From positions 841,774 to 905,773 of the forward strand of contig NZ_LNUT01000005.1 of NCBI RefSeq assembly GCF_001512305.1: a stretch of DNA of 64,000 bases, read 5' to 3'. Below are positions 25,755 through 34,794 of this stretch, piece by piece. The notes under the pieces are model-generated. The model made no database searches. It was not told the origin of the DNA and saw only the letters and a program-made list of their open reading frames with translations. Positions within the stretch are counted from its first letter, which is position 1. Each line of letters starts with the position of its first letter. The position numbers were made by a program, and so were the translations under genes. Source of the stretch: Arthrobacter sp. EPSL27. Lineage in GTDB: Bacteria > Actinomycetota > Actinomycetes > Actinomycetales > Micrococcaceae.

Positions 25755-27236
25755 TTAGCCGGCGTAGGGGTCGGCGATGCCGATGTACTGGGTGTAGAGG
25801 TATTCCTCGATGCCCTCGAGGCCGCCTTCCCGGCCCAGTCCTGACTGCTTGACCCCGCCGAAAGGCGCCGCGGCGTTGGAGACCACACCGGCGTTCAGGC
25901 CCAGCATGCCGGTCTCCAGGCGTTCGCCCATCCGGATGCCCCGGTTCAGGTCCCGCGTAAAGACGTAGGCCACCAGGCCGTACTCGGTGTTGTTCGCCAG
26001 CCGGATGGCCTCGTCCTCGGTGTCGAACGTGATGATCGGCGCAACGGGCCCGAAGATCTCCTCGGACAGGATCCGGGTCCCTTCATGCACGTCGAGGAGA
26101 AGCGTTGGCCGGTAGAAATACCCTGGACCGTCAATTTGTGACCCGCCCATGATTAGGACGGCACCATCCCTTACAGCGTCGGTGACGAGCTCGTGGACCT
26201 TGTCCCGGCTCTTGGCATCGATCAGCGGGCCGACCTTGGACTCCGCCTCGGTGCCGCGGGCGGTGGTCATGCCGGCCATCTTGGCGGCGAACTTCTTCGC
26301 GAACTCCTCCGCGACCGATTCGTGGACAATGAACCGGTTCGCGGCAGTGCAGGCTTCGCCCATGTTCCGCAGCTTCGCCAGCATCGCCCCTGCGACGGCG
26401 GCGTCGACGTCGGCGTCCTCAAACACGACGAACGGTGCGTTCCCGCCGAGCTCCATCGACGTCCGCAGCACCGTCTCGGACGCGTCCGAGAGCAGCCGGC
26501 GGCCCACCTCGGTGGAACCCGTGAAGGAGAGCTTCCGGAGCCGGGAGTCCTTGATCAGCGGACCCGTGGTGGCACCGGCCGTGGAGGTCGGGATGACATT
26601 GAGCACGCCCGCGGGCAGCCCGGCCTCCAGCATCACCGCGGCGAACAGCTGGGAGGTCAGCGGGGTCAGGTTCGCGGACTTCAGCACCATGGTGCAGCCC
26701 GCGGCGACCGCGGGGGCGACCTTTCGGGTGGCCATGGCCAGGGGGAAGTTCCACGGTGTGATGAGCAGGCAGGGGCCCACCGGCTTCTTCGTCACCAGCA
26801 GCCGGGACTTCCCGTCCGGGGACACCGAGTACCGGCCGAAGGCGCGGACGGCTTCCTCGGAGAACCAGCGCAGGAACTCCGCGCCGTAGGTGACCTCACC
26901 GCGGGCCTCGGCCAGCGGCTTGCCCATCTCCAGGGTCATCAGCAGCGCGAAGTCCTCGGCCCGTTCGGTGACGAGTTCGAAGGCGCGGCGCAGGATCTCC
27001 CCACGCTCCCGCGGGGGAACCTTCGCCCAGGAATCCTGCGCGGCGGCCGCGGCATCCAGTGCCGCCGCCCCGTCTTCCGGGCCGGCGTCGGCAATGCTGA
27101 GCAGGACCTTCCCGGTGGCAGGGTCCTCGACGTCGAAGGTCTTCCCGGACGCGGCCGGTCGCCACTCGCCGTCGATCAGCAGACCTGTCGGCACGGACGC
27201 CAGCAGGGCGGCTTCACGCTGGGCGTTTATTGACAT
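25755..27236 (-). CDS. gabD: NAD(P)-dependent succinate-semialdehyde dehydrogenase
   Basis: 493 residues of the aldehyde dehydrogenase superfamily, closest in length and motifs to succinate-semialdehyde dehydrogenase. General base Glu262 lies in MELGGNAPF and the nucleophile Cys296 in GEACTAANRF; the cofactor site includes TPWNFPLAMATRK and SFTGSTEVG. It oxidises an aldehyde to a carboxylate. ATG 27236 with GGAG upstream is used; the frame extends 31 residues further without family similarity. It lies behind the hydrolase and SCP2-like genes, so the real substrate may be an intermediate of that cluster. Confidence 0.85.
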   Translation of the reverse strand: MSINAQREAALLASVPTGLLIDGEWRPAASGKTFDVEDPATGKVLLSIADAGPEDGAAALDAAAAAQDSWAKVPPRERGEILRRAFELVTERAEDFALLMTLEMGKPLAEARGEVTYGAEFLRWFSEEAVRAFGRYSVSPDGKSRLLVTKKPVGPCLLITPWNFPLAMATRKVAPAVAAGCTMVLKSANLTPLTSQLFAAVMLEAGLPAGVLNVIPTSTAGATTGPLIKDSRLRKLSFTGSTEVGRRLLSDASETVLRTSMELGGNAPFVVFEDADVDAAVAGAMLAKLRNMGEACTAANRFIVHESVAEEFAKKFAAKMAGMTTARGTEAESKVGPLIDAKSRDKVHELVTDAVRDGAVLIMGGSQIDGPGYFYRPTLLLDVHEGTRILSEEIFGPVAPIITFDTEDEAIRLANNTEYGLVAYVFTRDLNRGIRMGERLETGMLGLNAGVVSNAAAPFGGVKQSGLGREGGLEGIEEYLYTQYIGIADPYAG

Positions 27237-27372
27237 CGTTCTATCTCCAAGGGGGTTTAAGGAAGTCTTAGGGGTGTGCAGCCCGACCTTCAGCAGTTTG
27301 GTACGGTCCGGCTGCCAGAGGCAGGGCATGAGGAGGTTAAATCTTCTGTGTGTCTTTCACATTGAGGAGGCA

Positions 27373-27409
27373 GGGTCGGCGCCGACCCTCTTGGGTCGGC
27401 ACCGACGCC
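27373..27409. repeat. Tandem palindromes, probable terminator of the hydrolase gene
   Basis: GGGTCGGC-GCCGACCC (27373-27388) is a perfect 16-bp palindrome, followed by a second GGGTCGGC with a looser partner (27393-27409). It sits just after the stop of the minus-strand hydrolase. It may end transcription or partly uncouple the dehydrogenase gene. Confidence 0.45.
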
Positions 27410-27424
27410 TTAGGTGAGAATCGG

Positions 27425-28285
27425 CTAGGCTCCGACCGTTGTCTTGGTGCGGATCAGGTCCAGAGCCTGAACGAGGTATCCCTTGAACACCGGGTAGTTC
27501 TCGCTCATCGGGAAGTGCCCGATGGCCTTCATCTCGATGAACTCGGCACCCGGGATCTGGCTGGCCGTGCGGGCTCCGTCTTCGGGGGTGGTGAGGTAGT
27601 CGTACTCGCCGGTCATCAGGACAACCGCGCATTTGTCGGTCTGGATCTCGCCCAGTTTGCCGCGCAGATCGTGGTCGACCGAGTAGAAGTACAGGTCACC
27701 CTTGAACGCCTCGGAACCCTGAGTGTAGTAGAACCACGTTTTCCAGCGGTCCGCCTCCGGCGATTGCGGTGCCATGAGGTCCCAGGTGCCGCTGCCGCAC
27801 ACCTGCGCGGCATTGGCATGGGGGTGCTGCCACCAGTCAAGGTAGAAGCCCGGTGAGTGGTCCGCTCCCTCCACAGGGATGACGGCGTCGAACCTCTCCG
27901 GGAAGCGGTGGGCAAGCTGCAGCGCTATGTTGCCGCCGAAGGAGGATCCCATGAAAATGGGGTCAACCAGTTCCAGTGCATCGACGAGGGCGACGATGAA
28001 GTTAGCGAAGTGGTCCGCGCTGAGCTGGTACTCCTCAGTCCACCACTCCGTGTTTTCAGGGGGGTCGGATTTGCCGTGGCGGGGAAGGTCGTAGGCGATG
28101 ACGCGGTATTTGGCGGTGATCTCCGGGTCCTCCAGCAGACCGCGCCACTGGTGGTTGTGGGCTCCGGCGGTGTGCTGGCAGACCAGGGGCTGGCCCTGGC
28201 CGTTTTCGAGGTAGAAAACCTTGTATTCGAGGCCGTCCACGTCGACGGTGACGTAGTGGCCGGTGACGGGGGAAATTTTGCTCAT
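27425..28285 (-). CDS. Alpha/beta hydrolase, catabolic type
   Basis: 286 residues. HTAGAHNHQWRGLL forms the oxyanion region, AYDLPRHGKSD follows strand 4, the nucleophile elbow GSSFGG holds Ser115, TGEYDY probably supplies the acid and AIGHFPM the His. Probably hydrolyses an ester, lactone or C-C bond in a degradation route. It follows the SCP2-like gene by 18 bp and precedes the dehydrogenase, all divergent from a LysR regulator. Confidence 0.82.
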   Translation of the reverse strand: MSKISPVTGHYVTVDVDGLEYKVFYLENGQGQPLVCQHTAGAHNHQWRGLLEDPEITAKYRVIAYDLPRHGKSDPPENTEWWTEEYQLSADHFANFIVALVDALELVDPIFMGSSFGGNIALQLAHRFPERFDAVIPVEGADHSPGFYLDWWQHPHANAAQVCGSGTWDLMAPQSPEADRWKTWFYYTQGSEAFKGDLYFYSVDHDLRGKLGEIQTDKCAVVLMTGEYDYLTTPEDGARTASQIPGAEFIEMKAIGHFPMSENYPVFKGYLVQALDLIRTKTTVGA

Positions 28286-28303
28286 GTCAGGAACTCCTAT
28301 GGT

Positions 28304-28711
28304 CTAGACGGGTGCGCCGGTAGAGCGCAGCAGTTCGATCTGGCGGGTGAGGCAGCGCAGGTTCTGCATCAGGACCAGGACATCGCCTTCCAGCTTCATG
28401 TCGCGCTGGAAAGTGGCGGCCCAGATGCCGTGGTACATGGGAGCCGGGACGGGCTTGCCGAATTCACCCCAGGTGTGGGCGCTGGCCCGGATGGCGAACT
28501 GGTAGGGCACCTCGATGGGTCCCGGGTCCACGGAAATCTGGGCGATGGTGCCCGACACCACCCGAACAACAAAGGTGTGCGCCTCCATGTCCAGCAGGTA
28601 GGAGCAGGTGAAGTACTTTCCGTGGGCCTGGATTTCCGGATCCTGGTTGTTGGCCTCGGTGAAGCTCTGAATCCAGGATTCCACGGAAGGGGCACGTGTT
28701 GCGACCGTCAT
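28304..28711 (-). CDS. SCP2-like small protein of the hydrolase cluster
   Basis: 135 residues, soluble. The pattern YFTCSYLLDMEAHTFVVRVVSGTIAQISVDPG followed by a WGEFGKPVPAPMYHGIWAATFQRDMKLEGDVL segment suggests a sterol-carrier-protein-2-like fold that binds a hydrophobic ligand, but the match is weak. ATG 28711 has GAGAGGAAC upstream; the longer frame to 29035 overlaps the LysR gene and is rejected. First gene of the divergent catabolic unit. Confidence 0.5.
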   Translation of the reverse strand: MTVATRAPSVESWIQSFTEANNQDPEIQAHGKYFTCSYLLDMEAHTFVVRVVSGTIAQISVDPGPIEVPYQFAIRASAHTWGEFGKPVPAPMYHGIWAATFQRDMKLEGDVLVLMQNLRCLTRQIELLRSTGAPV

Positions 28712-28852
28712 GTCTTTGTTCCTCTCATTGGTCTCGCTGAGGGTCGGGCTTCTCTGCCCGAGCCTCGAATGCGGGGTTCCTGGAGTGCCTTTGGCGGCTG
28801 TCTCCGTTGGCAACCCTTCGCTGTTTCCATTGCAGCCCCCGTTGCCCCGAAC

Positions 28853-28900
28853 GGTCCAATACCTGTGCCCTATCCACCGATAGCCTGAAACTATTGGACC
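28853..28900. promoter_or_regulatory. Concentric double dyad, probable LysR binding region
   Basis: GGTCCAATA (28853-28861) is the exact reverse complement of TATTGGACC (28892-28900). Inside lies a second inverted repeat CTATC-CACC-GATAG (28870-28883). Both share the same centre (28876.5), giving a nested 48-bp operator between the LysR gene and the divergent SCP2-like/hydrolase/dehydrogenase genes. Confidence 0.65.
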
Positions 28901-28929
28901 CCGATTGTGGCGGACCTTACAGTTGAACG

Positions 28930-29892
28930 ATGCAGCAGCCACAGCTAGACCTGCGCGTCCTGCAGTACTTCGTCGCCGTTGCGGAAGAACTGCACTTTGG
29001 TCGAGCCGCTGCGCGGCTCCATATCGCGCAACCATCCCTCAGCGTGCAAATAAGGAAGCTTGAACACGCCCTGGGCACTCCCCTGCTGCTCCGGACCAGC
29101 CGCAGCGTCTCCCTGACCAGTGCCGGGGATGTCCTGATGGGTGAAGCCAAGCGTCTTTTAGCCGCCGCCGAGCGCGCCGTTTCGCTGACGCGTGAGGTGG
29201 CCAGCGGAGTGCGGGGCACCCTCATAGTCGGCTTTCAGGCCAACGCGGCTGCCGAACTGACCCCGCGAATCCTCGCCGCCTTCAAGAACAACCACCCGGA
29301 AATTCACGTGCAGATGAGGTCTTTCGATTTCGCTGATCCCACAGCGGGATTGGCCGATGGAAGCGCTGACGTGGCATTTGTGCGGCCGCCCCTGCCGGCG
29401 GCTGACTGGCTCGCCATGGAGACACTGTTCATTGAGCCGCGGGTCCTCGTAGTTGCCAGCAGTTCCCGTTTTGCCGGGCTGTCTGAGGTGTCGGTGGAAC
29501 AGGTCGTTGATGAGTCTTTCGTCGCCCGCAAGGCTCCGGATAAGTGGAGGGATTTCTGGCTCGCAACCCAGGCCCGCGGCGGGCAGCCGGTCCGTCTGGG
29601 CACTCAGGTAGCCACCGTCGACGAGTGTTTCGAAGCCATCATGGGTGAGCGGGGCATTGCGTTCACCCAGGCCTCCACGCAGCGTTTCTATGACCGTCCG
29701 GGGCTATCTTTCATCCCGGTCAGAGACGTCCCGCCCTCGCCGCTGTCGATTGCATGGCGTACTGATGTCAATGACGGGCTGGCACGTGAGTTCGTGGAGA
29801 CCGCCCGGACCCTGGCCGCCTTCGGAGGCGTACCCAATCTCGTCGACTCCCGTCGGCCTGCCACGGTTTCCACTTCGTTCCAGTCCAATTAG
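28930..29892 (+). CDS. LysR-family transcriptional regulator
   Basis: 320 residues, with the classic N-terminal winged helix (LRVLQYFVAVAEELHFGRAAARLHIAQPSLSVQIRKLEHALG) and a LysR effector-binding domain from about residue 92. Divergent from the catabolic genes; the nested dyad between them is the probable binding site. It should activate them in response to a pathway intermediate. Confidence 0.93.
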   Translation: MQQPQLDLRVLQYFVAVAEELHFGRAAARLHIAQPSLSVQIRKLEHALGTPLLLRTSRSVSLTSAGDVLMGEAKRLLAAAERAVSLTREVASGVRGTLIVGFQANAAAELTPRILAAFKNNHPEIHVQMRSFDFADPTAGLADGSADVAFVRPPLPAADWLAMETLFIEPRVLVVASSSRFAGLSEVSVEQVVDESFVARKAPDKWRDFWLATQARGGQPVRLGTQVATVDECFEAIMGERGIAFTQASTQRFYDRPGLSFIPVRDVPPSPLSIAWRTDVNDGLAREFVETARTLAAFGGVPNLVDSRRPATVSTSFQSN

Positions 29893-29946
29893 CCCCGGTG
29901 ACGGCCGCAGTTCAGGGCGTTGTGGAGGTAGTCGGCAGTTCGTAGG

Positions 29947-30375
29947 CTACTTCGCGAGGGCCCCCTCCAGCCAGGACCTCAGCACCGGTGCGGGAGCCGC
30001 GCCGGCCTGCCTCGCGACAATCTTGCCGTCGACGATGACCATCAACGTTGGCACTGCCTGAATGGCGAATCGGGTGGAGAGCTGCGGCGAGTGGTCCACA
30101 TCAACTTTTACAAGTTTGATCTGCCCCGGACGTTCGTGTGCCAACTGGTCCAGCACTGGACTCACCATCCGGCAGGGTCCGCACCACACCGCCCAAAAGT
30201 CGACCAGGGCCGGAACACCGGACCGTTCGGCGATTTCGCCGAAGTCGTCGTCACCCGCTTCAACCACCCAGGGAAGCTCCCGGTGGCAATTCCCGCACCG
30301 CGGCCGGCCGTCGGCGGCCGCGGGAACGCGGTTGGATTTGGCGCAGTGGGGACACTTGATGATGGCCTTGTTCAT
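29947..30375 (-). CDS. Thioredoxin with N-terminal zinc ribbon (Trx2/TrxC type)
   Basis: 142 residues. An N-terminal zinc ribbon uses C8-x2-C11 and C27-x2-C30; the thioredoxin domain carries WCGPC with Cys65 and Cys68, and the cis-Pro loop is AVPTLM. Zinc-containing Trx2 proteins are oxidative-stress reductants. Its start overlaps the clpB stop (ATGA), so it is the last gene of the dnaK operon and is likely heat or redox-stress co-expressed. Confidence 0.92.
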   Translation of the reverse strand: MNKAIIKCPHCAKSNRVPAAADGRPRCGNCHRELPWVVEAGDDDFGEIAERSGVPALVDFWAVWCGPCRMVSPVLDQLAHERPGQIKLVKVDVDHSPQLSTRFAIQAVPTLMVIVDGKIVARQAGAAPAPVLRSWLEGALAK

Positions 30376-33008
30376 GCGGCTCCGGCTCCTTCCAGCTCCA
30401 TTGTGGTGTAGTCGACCACCAGTTCCCCTCCGGCTGCGGTCACTGTGACCACTCCGCCCTCCGCGATGCTGCCGCGCAGCAGTGCGCGGCCCACCTGCGT
30501 TTCCACGACATGGGAAATATAGCGGCGCAATGGCCGGGCTCCATAGACCGGATCGAAGCCGCGTTCGGCTATCAGAAGGCGTGCGTCCTCGGTGAGGTGC
30601 AGCTCGATTTGCTGCTCAGCCAGCCGTTCCCGCAGTTGCTGGAACTGCAGATCTACAATGCGTTCGATCTGCGGCAGTCCCAGGGGCGCGAACAGGACCG
30701 TATCGTCCACGCGGTTGAGGAACTCGGGGCGGAAATGCGCCCGGAGCTCACCCATGACCAGGCCGCGCGCCTCCTCGGTGATCGACCCGCCTTCGGCCGA
30801 ACCCTCCAGAAGATACTGCGAGCCGATGTTGGAGGTCATAATAATGACGGTGTTGCGGAAATCGACGGTCCGGCCCTGTGAGTCCGTGATCCGTCCGTCG
30901 TCGAGCACCTGCAGGAAAGTGTTGAATATGTCCGGATGGGCCTTTTCCACCTCGTCGAACAGCACCACGGAATATGGCTTCCGGCGTACCGCCTCGGTGA
31001 GTTGGCCGCCTTCGTCATAACCGATGTAGCCAGGAGGCGCCCCCAGCAGGCGGCTCACGGTGTGCCGCTCCTGGTACTCACTCATGTCCAGCCGGATCAT
31101 CGCGTTCTCGCTGTCGAAGAGCGCCGAGGCCAGAGCCTTCGCGAGCTCGGTCTTCCCGACGCCGGTCGGACCGAGGAAGATGAAGGAGCCGATGGGCCGG
31201 CGGGGATCCCGGATACCGGAGCGGGCGCGGATAATAGCGTCCGTGACCGCGCTAATCGCTTCTTCCTGCCCCACGACGCGGTCGCGCAGGATCTCGTCCA
31301 GGTGCAGGACTTTTTCACGTTCGCCCTGCTTCAGCCGTGCGACCGGTATGCCTGTCCAGGCCGCGACAATGTCGGCGATCTCGTCCTCCGTGACCACCTC
31401 GCGGAGCAGGCGCTTTTCACCCTGTTTAGCGGTCAGCCGTTCCTCCTCGGCAGCCAGCCGCCGTTCGAGGTCGGCAAGTCGGCCGTAGCGTAGCTCCGCC
31501 GCCCGGTTAAGGTCGTAGTTCCGCTCTGCTTCCTCAGCCTCCTGCCGCATCCGCTCCAGTTCACTGCGGATATCCTGCAGCTTATGGATCGCCTGGCGCT
31601 CGGCTTCCCATTGGGCCCTTTTCGCGTCGGCTTCGGCGCGTAGATCCGCCAATTCACGCCTCAGCTCCTCGAGCCGGGCTTTGCTGGCCGGATCGGTCTC
31701 CTTGGAGAGAGCCGCGTCTTCTATTTCGAGCCGGGTGACCTTCCGTGTGAGCTCATCAAGTTCGGCCGGCATCGAATCAATTTCCGTCCGCAGCCGGGCG
31801 CACGCCTCATCGACGAGGTCAATGGCCTTGTCCGGAAGGAACCGGTCAGTGATATACCGGTGGGACAGGGTGGCCGCTGCCACCAGAGCACTATCCTGGA
31901 TCCGGACTCCGTGAAAGACCTCCAACCGCTCACGCAGCCCGCGGAGAATGGAAATGGCATCCTCCACGTCGGGTTCCTCAACCAGGACCGGCTGGAAACG
32001 GCGTTCCAGGGCCGCGTCGGACTCGATATGTTTACGGTATTCGTCGAGGGTGGTCGCACCGATCATGTGCAGCTCGCCGCGGGCCAGCATCGGCTTCAGC
32101 ATGTTCCCGGCGTCCATAGACCCCTCGGACGCACCCGCACCGACGACGGTGTGCAACTCGTCGACGAAGAGCAGGATCCGTCCCTCCGCCGCCAGCACCT
32201 CGGCCAGCACCGCCTTCAGCCGCTCCTCGAACTCGCCGCGGTACTTGGCGCCTGCCACGAGTGCGCTCAGGTCTAGGGAGAAGATGGTCTTGTTCTTCAG
32301 CCCTTCCGGCACGTCCTGCCGGACGATCCGCTGGGCCAGTCCCTCCACAATGGCGGTCTTGCCCACGCCAGGCTCGCCGATAAGCACCGGATTGTTTTTG
32401 GTTTTGCGCGAAAGTATCTGAACAACCCGGCGGATCTCCGCGTCGCGGCCGATGACCGGGTCCATCTTTCCGGTGCGGGCGTCCGCCACCAGATCGCGGC
32501 CGTATTTCTCCAGCGCCTCATACGTCTGCTCCGGTGTTGCCGAGGTGACGCGCTGGTTTCCCCTGATCTGGGTCAGGACCGAGAGGAACGCCTCGCGCGT
32601 GATTCCGTGCTCGGCCAGCACTCTCCCGGCCGCCGTGGACCGGCCTTCCTCCGCCAGCGCGACCAGCAGGTGTTCCACGGACACGTACTCATCCTTGAGC
32701 CGCTTGGCTTCTCGTTCCGCGGCATCGAGAAGTGTGCCGAGCCTGCGGCTCACGTATATCTGCCCTGGCGCAGCCCCCGGGCCGGTCACCTTCGGCTTGC
32801 GCCGCAGCTCGGCTTCGACCGCCGTGTTCAGCTCGTCCACATCAACCTGCATGCCCACAAGAAGCCTCGGAACGAGGCCCCCCTCCTGCACCAGCAAGGC
32901 CGCCAGCAAATGCTCGCCGTCGGTCTCAGTGTGGCCGTGTTGCTGGGCGATCCGCTGGGCCTCAGCCAAGGCCTCCTGCGACTTCTGCGTCAAACTCTCC
33001 ATATTCAT
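30372..33008 (-). CDS. clpB: Disaggregase ClpB
   Basis: 878 residues: Clp N domain (about 1-150), AAA1 with Walker A GEPGVGKT at 211-218, a coiled-coil middle domain ([22 protein letters not shown] onward, about 400-530), and AAA2 with GPTGVGKT near 610. The M domain marks it as ClpB, not ClpC. It pulls aggregated proteins apart with DnaK. ATGA overlaps join it to cbpM upstream and the thioredoxin downstream. Probably a second copy, as a core clpB is usual elsewhere in the genome (inference). Confidence 0.94.
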   Translation of the reverse strand: MNMESLTQKSQEALAEAQRIAQQHGHTETDGEHLLAALLVQEGGLVPRLLVGMQVDVDELNTAVEAELRRKPKVTGPGAAPGQIYVSRRLGTLLDAAEREAKRLKDEYVSVEHLLVALAEEGRSTAAGRVLAEHGITREAFLSVLTQIRGNQRVTSATPEQTYEALEKYGRDLVADARTGKMDPVIGRDAEIRRVVQILSRKTKNNPVLIGEPGVGKTAIVEGLAQRIVRQDVPEGLKNKTIFSLDLSALVAGAKYRGEFEERLKAVLAEVLAAEGRILLFVDELHTVVGAGASEGSMDAGNMLKPMLARGELHMIGATTLDEYRKHIESDAALERRFQPVLVEEPDVEDAISILRGLRERLEVFHGVRIQDSALVAAATLSHRYITDRFLPDKAIDLVDEACARLRTEIDSMPAELDELTRKVTRLEIEDAALSKETDPASKARLEELRRELADLRAEADAKRAQWEAERQAIHKLQDIRSELERMRQEAEEAERNYDLNRAAELRYGRLADLERRLAAEEERLTAKQGEKRLLREVVTEDEIADIVAAWTGIPVARLKQGEREKVLHLDEILRDRVVGQEEAISAVTDAIIRARSGIRDPRRPIGSFIFLGPTGVGKTELAKALASALFDSENAMIRLDMSEYQERHTVSRLLGAPPGYIGYDEGGQLTEAVRRKPYSVVLFDEVEKAHPDIFNTFLQVLDDGRITDSQGRTVDFRNTVIIMTSNIGSQYLLEGSAEGGSITEEARGLVMGELRAHFRPEFLNRVDDTVLFAPLGLPQIERIVDLQFQQLRERLAEQQIELHLTEDARLLIAERGFDPVYGARPLRRYISHVVETQVGRALLRGSIAEGGVVTVTAAGGELVVDYTTMELEGAGAA

Positions 33009-33322
33009 CGCGAAGCAGTCCTTTCCACCTGCGAGATTTCAACCAAACGTCGTTCCAGCGCGTCCACCCGCGCCATCAAGTCCAGTACCAGCGGGATTGC
33101 CGCGTAGTTCAGCGCCAGCTCCGAATGCAACCGCATGACGCGCGCGACCAGCTCCGGCGCCCGGGGGCTGAACCACGGGCCGCCCGGATCGTCGCCGCCC
33201 AGGGGCCGGATCAGGTCCAGCTCCACAAACCGCATGACAACGTCGGGATGCGTACCGCTGCTGCGCGCCACCGCCTCGAGATTCAGGCGCCACGGGTAGG
33301 CGAGGGCGTACACTCCGCTCAT
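33005..33322 (-). CDS. CbpM-like chaperone modulator (MerR-type fold)
   Basis: 105 residues, with a MerR-like winged-helix N-terminal part ([29 protein letters not shown]) and a C-terminal helix ([27 protein letters not shown]). This fits CbpM, which inhibits or tunes the co-chaperone CbpA. It sits between dnaJ/cbpA and clpB with 4-bp overlaps on both sides. The position is where actinobacterial dnaK operons often carry HspR, also MerR-fold; a DNA-binding role cannot be excluded. Confidence 0.75.
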   Translation of the reverse strand: MSGVYALAYPWRLNLEAVARSSGTHPDVVMRFVELDLIRPLGGDDPGGPWFSPRAPELVARVMRLHSELALNYAAIPLVLDLMARVDALERRLVEISQVERTASR

Positions 33323-34248
33323 TGGTCCTCCCTCGGGTTAAAGTCGGAGACGCTGGCGAGTTTCTCGTACAGCTTGCGCTCCTCCTTGCTAAGGCTCGGG
33401 GGCACCATGATCCTGATCTCCGCGTACAGGTGCCCAGGTAATCCCCGCGGGTTGGGCATGCCCTGGCCTCGCAGCCGCAGTCTGCGCCCGCTGGAAGAGC
33501 CCTCGGGCACGGTGATGGTGACCGTCCCGGTTGGTGCCTCGGTCTTGATCCTGGCCCCGAGTGCCGCCTCCGACGGCGTGACAGAGAGGTCGAGGTGAAT
33601 GTCCCGGCCCGTGAGACGGTATCTGGCGTCGGGCTGGAGGCGTACGGTCAGGAATAGATCCCCCGGCGGAGCACCGTTGCGTCCTGGGGCGCCCTCGCCG
33701 GCCAGACGGATACGCTGCCCATCCAGCACACCCGGGGGCACGTCGACGTCGTAGTTGCGCGTCTCCCCGTCCGGCTGAGCCAGCCTGACGGTGCGTTTTC
33801 CGCCACGGACAGCTTCCTCGAGGGTTAGCCAAAGATCGGCTTCGTGGTCCGGCCCTTGGGACGGGCCCCCTGCCTGTTGCCGGAACCAGCCACCGAGCAG
33901 ATCGTCCCAGTCGACGTCGCCTCCCATATCGACGTGGGCGTTGCCGTACGCGCCGCGGCCCGGGCGCGGACCCGGCCGGGGGCCGGGCCCCGCGCCGCCG
34001 GGGCCCGAACGCCCGCCGCTTCCGGCGTACTGCCGGTAATCGGAGCCAAAACGGTCATAGCGCGCCCTGGTTTCGGGATCCGACAACGTATCGTATGCCT
34101 CGCCGACCTCCTTGAACTTGTCGGCGGCATCCGGCTCGCGGTTGACGTCCGGATGGTATTTTCTTGCCAGTTTTCGGTAGGCGCGTTGGATTTCGTCGGG
34201 CTTGGCTGTGCGCGGGACGCCGAGAACAGAATAGTGATCCTTAGCCAC
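33319..34248 (-). CDS. cbpA: DnaJ/CbpA-type co-chaperone without zinc finger
   Basis: 309 residues. J domain at 1-70 with HPD at 32-34, a Gly-rich linker at about 75-105 (SGGRSGPGGAGPGPRPGPRPGRG), then the DnaJ C-terminal substrate domain. No CxxCxGxG repeats, so it is a class II (CbpA-like) J protein. It activates DnaK ATPase and delivers substrates. It overlaps grpE by 8 bp and cbpM by 4 bp. Confidence 0.9.
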   Translation of the reverse strand: MAKDHYSVLGVPRTAKPDEIQRAYRKLARKYHPDVNREPDAADKFKEVGEAYDTLSDPETRARYDRFGSDYRQYAGSGGRSGPGGAGPGPRPGPRPGRGAYGNAHVDMGGDVDWDDLLGGWFRQQAGGPSQGPDHEADLWLTLEEAVRGGKRTVRLAQPDGETRNYDVDVPPGVLDGQRIRLAGEGAPGRNGAPPGDLFLTVRLQPDARYRLTGRDIHLDLSVTPSEAALGARIKTEAPTGTVTITVPEGSSSGRRLRLRGQGMPNPRGLPGHLYAEIRIMVPPSLSKEERKLYEKLASVSDFNPREDQ

Positions 34249-34786
34249 GATCCGGGGTCACCGCCCGGCTGACCACGACGGCGGCTGGCCGGAGAGTGTT
34301 GTCCGCGCTTCCGTATCCCGGACGCAGCACGCTCACCAGTGTCCCCGGGGGAACCTCGTCAGTATCCACCACGCTGACGACCTCATGGACGCGCGGATCG
34401 AAGGGGACGTTCTCCTCGTCGATCCGGGGGTAGCCCAGACGGGCCAGGGTATCAATGGCCTGTTTTCGGATTGAGTCAATGCCCTCCACGAACGGGTCAT
34501 CCGCACCCGCCGGCGCGTGGGCCACTGCCAGTTCCAGATTGTCCAGGACGGGCAGCCACTCCAAGGAAACCGCGGCGCGCTCCTGCGCCCTCAGCTGCGC
34601 GCCGTCCCGGGCGGCGCGCTTTCGAACGTTGTCTGCGTCAGCCAGCGCACGGCGCCATTGATCCTCCATTTTGGCCAGCGCGTCTGCCTGCGCCTCCGCT
34701 TCGGCTTCCCTTTCATCGCGTGCGGCAGCCCGTGCCTCGTCACTTCCTTGGTGGGCCTGTCCAGACGGCCCTGCCTGGTCGCTCAT
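34241..34786 (-). CDS. grpE: GrpE nucleotide exchange factor
   Basis: 181 residues: an N-terminal charged coiled coil (SDEARAAARDEREAEAEAQADALAKMEDQWRRALADADNVRKRAARD) and a C-terminal beta domain including LEWLPVLDNLELAV and VRPGYGSADNTLRPAAVVVS, as in GrpE. It releases ADP from DnaK. Starts 8 bp after the dnaK stop, in the same operon. Confidence 0.92.
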   Translation of the reverse strand: MSDQAGPSGQAHQGSDEARAAARDEREAEAEAQADALAKMEDQWRRALADADNVRKRAARDGAQLRAQERAAVSLEWLPVLDNLELAVAHAPAGADDPFVEGIDSIRKQAIDTLARLGYPRIDEENVPFDPRVHEVVSVVDTDEVPPGTLVSVLRPGYGSADNTLRPAAVVVSRAVTPDRG

Positions 34787-34794
34787 GGCCGGTC

